A DNA stretch of 64,000 nt, from positions 4,278,001 to 4,342,000 of the forward strand of contig NC_135209.1 of assembly GCF_050948175.1 (NCBI RefSeq), given 5' to 3'. The position numbers were made by a program, and so were the translations under genes. Of the stretch, positions 12,101 to 20,575 are shown in pieces. The DNA comes from Xylocopa sonorina. Its lineage: Eukaryota > Arthropoda > Insecta > Hymenoptera > Apidae. Position 1 is the first letter of the stretch, and every line of letters starts with the position of its first letter. The notes beneath the pieces were generated by a model. The model was given only the letters and a program-made list of their open reading frames with translations, was not told where the DNA came from and did not search any database.

Positions 12101-15100
12101 CGATCGAGCACGTGGTTACCAGACAGATCGACAGGGAACACGACGACAAGGGTCACGGACTGGTGGAGGAGGACGAGGAGACGTACGCTGAGGAGAGGAT
12201 ACGCTGCAGAAGCGGTCCAAGGATCATCGAGATCACTGAAGAGAATTGCGATAGCTTCCACGAGAATCTGGAGTTCTTTGGTAGAAGGAGGGATCACTCG
12301 TTGGATCGACACAGGAGGAAGAGTTACGTGGCAGAGTTGGCTGAGGGTGAACCGGAAGCGGAGCCTGATAGAAAGGCTGTGGAGAAATGCGAGGTAAGGA
12401 TCCACGGGTACTCCCCTCTCTCCTTTCGTCTCAGTATTGTTGAAGATTCTCTCTCACTTATCTGGTTAGAGATCGAAGTGTTCGAGCACGCGTTTCTGAA
12501 AACGGTAGTCGAGTCTCGCGGTCCAAGCGATCATCTGTCATTGATAAACGCAACGCGGCGCATCTCGTTCGATAACGCGACAGAGTCGACAATTTAGTAT
12601 TGATGGGAAAAGGTGGAGATACATGACGAGCTCTGACGGGTTTTACCCTGCCGGACGTGTGTGCCCAATCGTTTGGGAATCGCGTCCGGCTAGTTAAACG
12701 CCCGGGAGCCAATTTTCCTTACAGCCAGAAGAGTTACGAATGCCTCGCGTATCCTTGTCAGACGTTTCGAGGCGATGGCTGCGAGGACGATGGCGTTTAT
12801 CCTGCTCTGCCGCGGTCAGCTGCTGGCTGGGATAGACTGCTAACCCGGGAGGTATAGGCGTATAGCCTTGGTACTCCTGTGTGCATATTTTCCATTCGTT
12901 AATGAGATTAATAAACGTCGAGAGAAGCGAAGCTTAGTTCGCATAATGCTGTCTTGTGTTCGTTGAATATGTTAGTATCGTTGAACGTGTTTTCAAAAAG
13001 CGAACGGGCTCTCGCAAACGATCTCCAGAACCATCAATGCTATCTCGTTCATCGCCGGTTTAAAGGATACTAACGTAGGCGTAGACACCATTATCGCTAA
13101 ACGTATTCGCGTCGATCGTTTCTTTCCGAAACGAACGCGCGAACCATGCGTGGTAATCGACTCGCCAGGGGGACTGTACGCGACGTTACGATTTTCCAGG
13201 CCGAACTAACGAGAGCTGACGAGGTGACAGGTACAGAACTGCACAGAAAGTCGATTTCAGCGACGAATACGTGCGATCTCGAACAGATCCCGAAACCGCC
13301 GGAGGTACCGTGCGAGACTAAGTTAGACATTGAAACGAGTTACGAACCGCGCGAGAGAGCTCGCGACGAGCGTCCGCAAGCGCCTCCACCGCGTCCTCAG
13401 ATCACAGTGAAGTCGTTCGACATGCCGAGCATCGATTGCGACGATCAGGTGATCGAACCAATTGTAATCAAGCAAGAGGCAGAGGAAACAGCGTACGAGG
13501 ACTGTTCTTACAGATGCGAGGCCACGTCGACGACGGAGAAGCCAAAGTGCCAGGACACGGCGAACAAACGGCACTCGGTCGAGAAATCGCATCCTGGGAT
13601 CGAGAACGTGGTGGAGAAGCTTAAGAAGAACGCAGCGGCTGCTCTGCAGGAGACAGCCACGCAGAAGGCGGACGACGCCAAGGAGAGAAACGCGGATGGC
13701 TTGCGATCGAGGAAACACTCGGAGGCGGCGCCCAGGAAATTGGAGAACGGCCTGAAGAAGCACATCCTCAGATCCTGCGAGAGTTCTTACTACACGGAGA
13801 AGCACGAGACGAGTCGCGAGCCAGAGGTGTCCTCGTCGGAGACGTCGAGGGCTGCTCAGATCCCGCAGGACGCTCCAAAGTGTCCAACCACCGCGCAACG
13901 ACCCCTCGACTCTCCCTCGAACAAACACCCTCCGCCCAGGGACTATTTCCTGAACGACAACAACAACGACGCTAGAAGTAGCAACAATAACATCACAGGG
14001 ATCAACGAGAAGGGCTCGACGGTCGTTAAGGAGGAGAAAGCTTCGTCACCGGACGTTTGCGACGCGACAGAGACGAAATGCAGCGATGATAAACTGATCA
14101 CACCTAAAAAACTCAGGAAGCTGGACATTCCCGAGGACTCGTACGCTCTGACAACGGACAATCAACCAGTCAAGCACAGAACCTCTAATCAGAAACCAAC
14201 AGTCGACATCAGCGGACTGGAATTGCTCTCGAACAGCATCGAGCAATTGGAACACTTAAAACCAGACGCGCAAACCGTAGCCACGGCTTCAGAGCTGGAA
14301 AACTCGCCGATCAAAGCAAAATTGATCTCGCCACAGAGTGAGAGCAACAACAACAACGTGGACAGCCCTCTGGGCCTCCTGTGCGCCCTCGCAGAGCAGC
14401 GATTCATGGAGGAAGTGGGCGACAAGATCCCCAGGAAGCTCAATCTGGAGAGCTCCGAGGAGATCTCGCACGCTGGTAGGTTACTCTTGAATCTAGGCAG
14501 AGCCAGCCTCGCTGAGAAGGACGGAAGGAGCTGCGAGAAGAGGAAGTACGCGCAGGATGGCTCAGAGAGCTACGAAAGTCCCAAAAGGTTCAAGATGAAT
14601 GGCGAGTCCGAGGACGACGAGGGCAAGTGCAATTCGTTGTACTATCGCAAGGGTAGACAGGAGAGGGTGCAAGGAGACGCGGTGTTCAGAGCGAAGGAAC
14701 GCGCCAGCAGGAGGAGCATCGACTTCTCTGAGCGCAACGGGGTTAATCCTGGCGAGGACGTCGCGTTGAAGGACGCAGCGCCAGTCAGGAAGAGCAGCCC
14801 CTACAGAGATTTGGATTACGAACGGAACGACAGCTTCGAGCAATACGAGAGACGCTACGATAGATATCAAGTGAACGGGACGTACGACGAGAAGGAGCAC
14901 GGCGATGGGAATCTGTCTGACTCTGACACGGATCTGTACGGTCGCAAAATGTCCGCTGACGATAGGATGGACGAGGTGGACATCAGAAACTGCAAACGGC
15001 GGTTCTCAGCGGGCGAACATCGCGATTGCCACGATTACAGGAACCTGCAGGCGAAATTAGACGCGAAGAAGTTTATCGCCAAGAAGGGCCACGTCGACAA

Positions 15101-18100
15101 CGAGGCGGACTGGCCGAATATCGACGCCATGGAGCTCGATATGAGGGTCAGGTTAGCCGATATCCAGAGACAGTACAGGGAGAAACAGAGGGAGCTCTCT
15201 AAGTTGACTCCTAAGAAGGATGAAAAGAAAAGTCCTGGTAGACCGCGAAAGAAAAGCCATTCCTCGAGGTGGGTGCAATTCTTTATTTCTATCGTCGAGT
15301 ATACCTGTGTATTAGTACGCCTGAAAGCCATTCCTGAAAGGTTGGTTCAATTATTTATTTCGTTATCGAGTCTCCTGCCCGTTTAGCACTTTGATTCCTG
15401 GTCATTTTAGCCCCGTAGAGTCTGTAGATATTTTTAAAAAAAATTACAAGTCCTTTGGATGTATAAGCTGGAAGAGATGAGATGACGCTCGTAGGTTCCA
15501 AAGTGTTAAGCAGTATTTTATCGTGTATATCGATTCTTCTTGCGAAATTTTTCCAAATTCCATCTCCATCTCTCGTTTATATTGTGAAAATATGATTGTG
15601 TTAAATTGAGTTAAGAATTGTGTTAAATACGAATCGGTAGTGTTTAGAGAAAGGCTTGAAAATGATGAATACCCTCGATGGATTCGACGAAACACCATAA
15701 TATACCAAAAAAAAAAGAAAAATTGTTAAAATAACGCTCTGTAATTGTTCGTTTCAAAAAGTCAGCGAATTGCACGAGGGGAGGAATGAACGGTTAATTG
15801 ATAATGTTCAAAGTTCCGATCACGGGCCACTCGCGTCGCCGTCGATGTTGGACTCGATGTCCTCGCCGCAGAAATCACCGCCGCGTTCACCGGATGGGGC
15901 CCCGTCGCCGTTGACCTCGACCGTCCTGGCGATGCCGAGGTGCAACGTGAACCTGGTGAAGCTGGGCGAGCCGAGGAGTCACATCAAACTGTTGGACAGT
16001 ATCCCCAGCATTCCGATCCCCGTTCCACCGGTCGCGTCGCCGATCACTGTGCTACCGTCGAGCAAATCGTCGCAGGACGATGACGAGAAGAGCACGGGAA
16101 GGGTGAGTTAAATGCCGCGAGGATTGCGCGGACGAGAGACCAATTGGTAGCTTAATTCTTTGATTACTGTATTGCAAATTTAAGTCTTCCAAGCGCAAAA
16201 TTTCTAAGCTTTAATTTTTCAAGCGTTAGTTTCCAAGCGTAAGTCTTCAAAGCGTTAATTCTCTACGCGTAAGTTTCGAAGCGTAGGTTTTCTAAGCGTT
16301 AATTTTCTACGCGTGAGTTTTCTAACCGTTAATTTTCTACGCGTAAATTTTCGAAGCGTCAATTTTCCAAGCGTTAATTTTGTACGCGCAAGTTTCCAAG
16401 CGTTAAGTTTTCGAAGCGTTAATTTTCTACGCGTAAGTTTTCGAAGCGTTAATTTCGTACGCGCAAGTTTCCAAGCGTAAATTTTCTAAGTATTAATTTT
16501 CTACGCATAAGTTTCCTAAGAAATCAATAACAGTCAAAGGGTTAAAATCGACATCAAATTGAATCGAAACAAAATTCATCAAATTCTACAAAAATCCACG
16601 CAGCTTGGCTACGACACATCATCGCCAGCGCCAACGATCGCAAGTTCCAGCTCAGCGTCGAAGAAACGGAAGGTTGGTCGTCCCAGGAAGTTGATGTGCT
16701 CGTCCGGAAGCGTCAGACATCTCACGGAAACGATAGTCGCGAAGAAACCCAAGAGCAAGAGTTCCCTGGTCGGCTATCTCTTGTCATCGAAGAACAGACA
16801 CCTTCAAACAAAAGTGAGCTCATCTCTCTGCATCAATCGAATTTATTTATCACGAAGTTGTGCGAAATATAAATTGATTGTTGAACAGTACGTTAACAAA
16901 ACCGGTTACACCCCGTTGCCGTTCAAGACCATCGGATTGTCGTCCCTGAAGTCTTCCTCGAAGAGTCACAAATCGTCCAAGTCGAAAGCAAAACCAGCGA
17001 AGCAAACGCCGTTGCACAATAAGAACGTGATCAGCTCGATTATCGCAGAGAAGGCTAAACTGAGCCAGGAAGTGAAGCTGGACAAGCAGAACAAGATGAA
17101 GCCGAAGCTGAAGGCTGAGGCGAAGGTGAAAACCTGGGAGGACGACGAATCGAACAGCGTTGCAGAGAACATCTTACCAGAATCCACTGTGCAAGAACCG
17201 ATCCAGGTAATCTCGTGCTCTTCTACTCTGATTCATCTTCTAAAATAAAGAAAAATCTCAAAAATTCTTAGATAAGTTTATTTATTAAAATTGACGATTA
17301 ACAAAATAATTGACCATTCCAAATTTATCAAGGACGATCCTGTTCAGGAGATGCCAGTGGACACGACAGAGCTCGTGGAGAAGGAGCCAGAGAAGATCCG
17401 CCACGAGGTTCGTCACGAGAAGTCGAAGAAGAAGAAACGGAAGTCGAGCTCGTCGTCACCTTCGAGGCGCAAGTCGAGCGACCGCGAGAAGAAGGAGTCG
17501 AAACGGCGGAAGTCCCTCGAGTGTAAAGAGTGCAAAGAATGCGCGAAGGCAGCGCGCGCTGAGAAGACGGAGGTGGCGAACAATTGCAAATTAACGTCTG
17601 CACACTTGGCCATAGACCAGCTGAGGGTGTTAACCGCGATGGGCGGTCTATTTTACGCCGGAAGGCTCAGCGCCGTCCAGGCGCCTGACGTTTATGCGAT
17701 CACGCTGGACGGCGAGCGTGGCAACAGGCCTCACATCCATTCCAGAGAGGAGATTCTACGGGACACGGTAAATTGACGTTGATTCATTTCCCCCGTGTCT
17801 TTCGTTCGAACCGTGCCCTCTCTTTATGACACGTACAGCGTCCACCAAGCTATTTTCGATGCCCACGGTGTATCAGCCTGAGGGCTACGCTGAAATCTCG
17901 CTAGATTTCTGCGCGCTCCAACATCTGACGCTGGATGTTCGATAATTTCCAAGTGGAACGATTTTCTAATATATTTTCTTCAGGATCGTCCTCGATTTCA
18001 TGCTTTACTTTCAACCCTTAATCGCGAACTCTGCGCTGTTTGTAGTTTAATAAATCTATAGACAATATATTCATGTTTATCGTGGTTTTTCGTAGATCGT

Positions 18101-20453
18101 GGAAGTATGTCCCACGTCGACGAAGGAACTTCCGCCTGGCACGAGACTCTGCGCCTACTGGAGTCAACAATATCGATGTCTGTACCCTGGAACCTCCGTC
18201 GAACCGTCGGAGTCTGACCCAGAACTCGACGAGAAGTTTGTCAGCGTCGAGTTCGACGATGGAGACAGCGGGAGGATCGCTCTGGATGACATCAGGTTGC
18301 TGCAGCCTGATTATCCTGTCGTTGGTAGGTTCTCGTTGCTCTCGAGAGTTTCATTCTCTAAATCGAGCCGCCAATTTCTTTCTGACCTCGTAATTGCGTT
18401 CGCAGAATACGATCCGAACCCTCTGCTGTCTCTGGGCAAGCGTCGACGACAGACGTCGGTGTCGACGGACGACAAACGATCTTCCAGCAACAGCCAGCCA
18501 TCCACTTCCGTCGTGACGAACAGTCTGTCCGCCATACCCGCCGTCACGTCCACCACGAGCTGTTACATCTCCTCGTCCGAGGCGCAGTCGCTGGAACGAC
18601 ACAAGTCAGACGACATGGACGCGAAAGACCTGGAGGAGTATCGCGAGAGGAAACGGATGAAGAAGAGGCGGCGGGACAAGCTGAAGAGGTTGCAGGAGGC
18701 CCAGGAGGGGAAGAAGAAGCACAGGAAGCATAAATGCTGCGAGGAGCACAGGAAGCACAAGCACAGGAAACATCGCAAGCACAAGCACAGGCACAGCCAT
18801 CATAGCAGCCACAGCGAAGGGAGTCACATTAGGTTTGTTCTTTTCCAACTCAAACTACCCTTGATTAACTCAAACAAAGTGGACAGACACTCGTCTGGTG
18901 GTACTTCGACGATCGTAGATGTTAATTCGATCGCTGTTACGTGTCTCATAGCAGTGGAGAAAGCTGCTGCGGGCAGAAAAGCGAGGAGGAGCTGCCAAAG
19001 GAAGCAGTGGCGAAGGTAGACGAGGAGGAGGTCGAGGAGGAACCAGTCGCGCAAGAGGAAGTCGTCCCAGAGCCGATCAAAGAGCCTGTTCGCGAGGAGA
19101 AGCCCGAGAAACCGAAGAAGGCGGACAAGAAGTCGAAGATGCGCGAGAGGCAAGAGTCTGTCGAGAGCAGAAGCAAAATGGCCGCCTTCTTGCCCGCGAG
19201 GCAGCTGTGGGGATGGGCTGGAAAGGGTTACAGGCGACCTGGCGCGAAGGGTCGCGCCAAGAAACAATTCTTCCGCGCTATCCAACGTGGGAACGAGACT
19301 ATACAAATTGGCGACAGCGCTGTCTTTCTGTCCACTGGCAGACCGGACAGACCTTACATCGGACGCATCGAGTCCATGTGGGAGACGTCGAGCTCCAACA
19401 TGATCGTCAAAGTGAAGTGGTTCTACCATCCAGAGGAGACCGTCCGTTGTCCAAAGAATCTAAAGTACCCGGCAAGTATTAACGATCAGTTACCTCAGAT
19501 AGTTGTCTCGAAAAAGCATCTCTTCGAATTTGCCAACGTCCCGTCCGACGATCGTGCCTCTCAGGGAGTACCGTCTCGCAAGCTACTCTCACTAATTCCC
19601 TTCTAGACACCTCAATTAACGTTCTTTCGGATAGGATCCAGTTTCCTCTCGAGTACCCGTACACTTCACGTAGAGGGATTAGGAAAAATGCGCAGAACGA
19701 TATTTAACGCCACTCGAAGAGACACAAGTACACTCTTAATTAACACGACTAAAAATTCGCTAATAGAGACCAAAGACTTTTACCCACGCAAGAGTCCGCC
19801 AACAATTATCGTATTGTCCTTCTACGCTCGACCCGTTTGCGATCTTTGACGAAACGGCACGAGAGGAGGGTAGAATCCCGCCAGGGTAATCGGAAGAGGA
19901 GATTAAACTCGAACCAGAGAAAGAGAGAGCGATCATTGAGGAACGAGAGAGCAATACGAAGAGAACTCTAGTAGCAGTCCTAAAAAAAAAAAAAAAAAAA
20001 AAAAAAACTTGCATACCATCTAAGTCAACGATTCTTCCCTCATCTAAGATCGACGTCTAACTTTTCGACAACCCCCAAAGAGCAACCCTTAAAAACTCCA
20101 ACCCCTCCTGCCCCCTAGTCTCAGTCGCACGATCATTATTATAGAAGCTTGCTACATTCGAAGACGCCACAGACTTCTTCCCACGACGTAATATTCCGTC
20201 GCGTATTAACAAGAACCTGTTCTCATCTAAATGTCTCCAGGGCGCACTGTTCGAGTCCCCGCACATGGACGAGAACGACGTGCAAACGATCTCACACAAA
20301 TGCGAGGTGCTGCCGCTGCAGGAGTACACGGAGAAGCTGGGCAAAGAGCCGCACAGATACTTGACCATCTACGATAACAACGACATCTATTATCTGGCCG
20401 GTCACTACGACCCGACCACCCACCTGTTGACCATGCAGCCGGGGGTTGTTTGA
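5854..20453 (+). CDS. wge: winged eye-like BAH-domain chromatin protein (whole gene, 14 coding exons)
   Basis: Joined coding exons are 5854-6136, 8989-9099, 9245-9469, 10291-10445, 11629-12393, 13200-15268, 15814-16102, 16604-16813, 16889-17206, 17333-17767, 18096-18324, 18406-18832, 18952-19471 and 20241-20453. They total 6,249 nt, an exact multiple of three, giving 2,082 residues plus TGA. Seen in the sequence: poly-Ala at residues 84-95, AT-hook cores GRPRK at about 1193 and 1324, a Tudor-like region at about 1572-1696, a Lys/His-rich tract near 1800-1838, and a BAH domain at about 1954-2067. The C-terminal block (LPARQLWGWAGKGY, then KVKWFYHPEET, then DENDVQTISHKCEV) is the signature of the TNRC18/BAHCC1/Wge family. 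Known of the family: nuclear chromatin readers; vertebrate BAHCC1 and TNRC18 BAH domains bind H3K27me3 and H3K9me3 respectively, and fly Wge affects wing/eye fate and heterochromatin. The start is uncertain: ATG 5854 has a strong context (GCCATGG), but the open frame and a possible acceptor at 5838-5839 allow an upstream exon outside the window. Confidence 0.93.
6155..6800. repeat. intronic tandem repeat, unit about 135 bp
   Basis: Five copies of TCGCGACAATTTTCGT (the last as TCGCAACAATTTTCG) occur at about 6221, 6356, 6491, 6655 and 6754. Each but the last is followed within about 15-30 bp by TAATTTTTTGGGTCTTGTCG. Spacing is 135, 135, 164 and 99 bp. The array begins just after the donor of the first visible wge exon. 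Confidence 0.9.
6801..8988 (+). other. remainder of wge intron 1
   Basis: About 2.2 kb of intron with no repeat array and no supported exon. It ends at the acceptor of exon 2. Confidence 0.7.
8989..9099 (+). CDS. wge: wge exon 2 (MPMEPVGFPQMG segment)
   Basis: The acceptor is TGTTGCAG at 8981-8988 and the donor is G|GTACGT at 9100. Both junctions are in phase 1. The exon encodes MPMEPVGFPQMGVGLQGG followed by LQLVRDPTTGHLLLIHAA, a compact hydrophobic and Gly/Gln segment typical of Wge orthologs. Its 111 nt length (3n) would allow skipping without a frameshift. Confidence 0.9.
9245..9469 (+). CDS. wge: wge exon 3 (Gln/Asn- and Pro-rich segment)
   Basis: The acceptor is TGCTCGCAG at 9236-9244 and the donor is A|GTAAGT at 9470. 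It encodes EQMQQAVVWPNYSNHNN, a polyproline run, LSDIGGARLVLTESKRKQQS and a VKIE motif at about residues 192-195. Phase 1 at both ends and length 225 (3n). The segment looks disordered except around LLSDIGGARLVL. Confidence 0.9.
9769..10285. repeat. intronic tandem repeat, four copies of 128 bp
   Basis: ATGGACAATTTCTATCAG recurs at 9797, 9925, 10053 and 10181, exactly 128 bp apart. Copies 2 and 3 are nearly identical and the outer copies are more diverged, with a few extra bases in copy 4. The array fills about 63% of the 821-bp intron between exons 3 and 4. Confidence 0.95.
10291..10445 (+). CDS. wge: wge exon 4
   Basis: The acceptor is TTCCACAG at 10283-10290 and the donor is CAG|GTAAGT at 10446. 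Entry is in phase 1 and exit in phase 0. It encodes STESTKALQTVTSMTGTLVP, then DAPLVTTLHYYPHAPALVQI and SQAEPTHCRSQ. The exon follows directly on a four-copy 128-bp tandem repeat that fills most of the preceding intron. Confidence 0.88.
10487..10915. repeat. CT microsatellites in wge intron 4
   Basis: Imperfect CT/TC runs occur at about 10493-10525 and 10884-10913. The remaining intron (10446-11628) has no supported exon. Confidence 0.85.
11629..12393 (+). CDS. wge: wge exon 5 (acidic, Thr-rich segment)
   Basis: The acceptor is a tandem TAG/CAG at 11626-11631, so the exon may start at 11629 or 11632; both are in phase 0 and differ by one Gln. A CTAAC branch-point-like motif lies about 40 nt upstream. 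The donor is GAG|GTAAGG at 12394. It encodes a proline-rich opening, VKQE (about 321-324), NLTTTTTNMTNLTN, NMADCPKYSITKECRSVTSI, a run of acidic residues and HSLDRHRRKSYVAEL. A long open frame on the opposite strand over this exon is a by-product of codon composition. Confidence 0.9.
13200..15268 (+). CDS. wge: wge exon 6, the largest exon (charged disordered middle, coiled coil, AT-hook)
   Basis: The acceptor is ATTTTCCAG ending at 13199 (phase 0) and the donor is TCGAG|GTGGGT at 15269 (phase 2). The exon encodes about 690 residues rich in Glu, Lys, Ser and Asp. Visible landmarks are IKQE near 604, VKEE near 790, DSPLGLLCALAEQRFMEEVG near 915, SPKRFKMN, and ADWPNIDAMELDMRVRLADI followed by QRQYREKQRELSKL, a likely short coiled coil. 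It ends with SPGRPRKKSHSS, an AT-hook core at 1193-1197. Read-through past the donor continues open for 39 codons, so retention would give a truncated protein. Confidence 0.93.
15814..16102 (+). CDS. wge: wge exon 7 (Ser/Pro-rich)
   Basis: The acceptor is TTCAAAG ending at 15813 and entry is in phase 2. The donor is AGG|GTGAGT at 16103 and exit is in phase 0. It encodes SDHGPLASPSMLDSMSSPQK, SPPRSPDGAPSPL, TVLAMPRCNVNLVKLGEPRS and IPSIPIPVPPVASPITVLPS. The many Ser-Pro pairs suggest proline-directed phosphorylation, which is inference. Confidence 0.9.
16175..16510. repeat. 15-bp minisatellite in wge intron 7
   Basis: Units such as AAGCGTTAATTTTCT and ACGCGTAAGTTTTCG alternate through about 335 bp, that is about 22 units of 15 bp with small indels. 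The same motif family recurs at 40,483-40,947. Confidence 0.9.
16604..16813 (+). CDS. wge: wge exon 8 (AT-hook)
   Basis: The acceptor is CCACGCAG ending at 16603 and the donor is AAA|GTGAGC at 16814; both junctions are in phase 0. It encodes SKKRKVGRPRKLMCSSGS, an AT-hook core (GRPRK) at about 1324-1328 with a basic nuclear-localisation-like run before it, then KKPKSKSSLVGYLLSSKNRH. The following 75-bp intron is stop-free in frame. Confidence 0.9.
16889..17206 (+). CDS. wge: wge exon 9 (Lys/Ser-rich linker)
   Basis: The acceptor is TTGAACAG ending at 16888 and the donor is CAG|GTAATC at 17207, both in phase 0. It encodes YVNKTGYTPLPFKTIGLSSL, a Lys/Ser run, NVISSIIAEKAKLSQEVKLD and a Lys-rich acidic tail. 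YVNKTGYTPLPFKTIG is the most ordered-looking part. Confidence 0.9.
17333..17767 (+). CDS. wge: wge exon 10 (basic/Cys segment and start of Tudor-like region)
   Basis: The acceptor is TTATCAAG ending at 17332 and the donor is ACG|GTAAAT at 17768, both in phase 0. It encodes a long Lys/Arg/Ser run, a short Cys cluster (CKECKECAKAA) and NCKLTSAHLAIDQLRVLTAM. The start of the Tudor-like fold (GGLFYAGRLSAVQAPDVYAI, then TLDGERGNRPHIHSREEIL) follows. The domain continues into the next exon, as expected for TNRC18/BAHCC1 relatives. Confidence 0.9.
18096..18324 (+). CDS. wge: wge exon 11 (Tudor-like region, second half)
   Basis: The acceptor is TTTTCGTAG ending at 18095 and the donor is G|GTAGGT at 18325. 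Entry is in phase 0 and exit in phase 1. It encodes IVEVCPTSTKELPPGTRLCA, YWSQQYRCLYPGTSV, FVSVEFDDGDSGRIALDDIR and LLQPDYPVV. The pattern (G-T-R-x-C-A-Y-W-S, Y-P-G, V-E-F-D-D-G-D) is that of a Tudor-type barrel with aromatic cage candidates Y and W. Confidence 0.92.
18406..18832 (+). CDS. wge: wge exon 12 (Ser-rich then Lys/His-rich)
   Basis: The acceptor is TTCGCAG ending at 18405 and the donor is AG|GTTTGT at 18833. Entry is in phase 1 and exit in phase 2. It encodes EYDPNPLLSLGKRRRQTSVS, a Ser/Thr-rich run, a basic helix (LEEYRERKRMKKRRRDKLKR) and a Lys-His repeat (CCEEHRKHKHRKHRKHKHRH). His-rich tracts of this kind are associated with nuclear speckle targeting; that function is inference. 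Confidence 0.9.
18952..19471 (+). CDS. wge: wge exon 13 (acidic linker and first half of BAH domain)
   Basis: The acceptor is a tandem TAG/CAG, so the start is 18952 or 18955 (one Ser difference). The donor is non-canonical, CCG|GCAAGT, so the intron starts with GC at 19472. It encodes acidic and Lys-rich repeats, then LPARQLWGWAGKGY, KKQFFRAIQRGNETIQIGD, AVFLSTGRPDRPYIGRIESM and NMIVKVKWFYHPEETVRCPK, which is the first half of the BAH fold with the Trp-Phe-Tyr cage segment. Phase 0 exit after KYP matches the family continuation GALFESPH. Confidence 0.93.
19472..20240 (+). other. wge: GC-AG intron inside the BAH coding region
   Basis: The intron starts with GCAAGT and ends with TCTCCAG. The flanking codons join KYP to GALFESPH, which is the family sequence, so the GC donor is required. 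The intron carries a 26-base A run at about 19,982-20,007. Without splicing the frame stays open for 45 more codons to a TAG at 19,604-19,606. Confidence 0.88.
20241..20453 (+). CDS. wge: wge exon 14 (end of BAH domain, stop codon)
   Basis: The acceptor is TGTCTCCAG ending at 20240, in phase 0. It encodes GALFESPHMDENDVQTISHK, CEVLPLQEYTEKLGKEPHRY and the end strands (IYYLAGHYDPTTHLLTMQPG), then VV and TGA at 20451-20453. HxDENDVQT-SHKC and YYLAG-Y-P-T are family hallmarks, and the stop comes soon after the domain, as in relatives. Confidence 0.94.
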   Translation, partial: GALFESPHMDENDVQTISHKCEVLPLQEYTEKLGKEPHRYLTIYDNNDIYYLAGHYDPTTHLLTMQPGVV

Positions 20454-20569
20454 GAACAGCTTAAGCTGACGATTAAGTTAACGGGCGTTACTTAATTGTC
20501 GTCAGCCAATGAATCACTGCGAAATTAAGCGAACAAATTTAACGAAAACAAACAACAAAAAAACAAACA

Positions 20570-20575
20570 AATAAA
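20570..20575 (+). terminator. candidate proximal polyadenylation signal (AATAAA)
   Basis: AATAAA lies 117 nt after the wge stop in an A-rich stretch. Use is not proven. Confidence 0.35.

Noticed and set aside
11494..12405. 303-codon reverse-strand open frame over wge exon 5
   Set aside because: It is antisense to a supported coding exon. The frame stays open because of the GC-rich third positions, and its translation is Arg/Leu/Val-rich without domain features.
13323..13928. 201-codon reverse-strand open frame over exon 6
   Set aside because: Shadow of exon 6; Arg/Leu/Val-rich translation with no splice or domain support.
18824..19429. 201-codon reverse-strand open frame over exon 13
   Set aside because: Shadow of the acidic and BAH coding exon.
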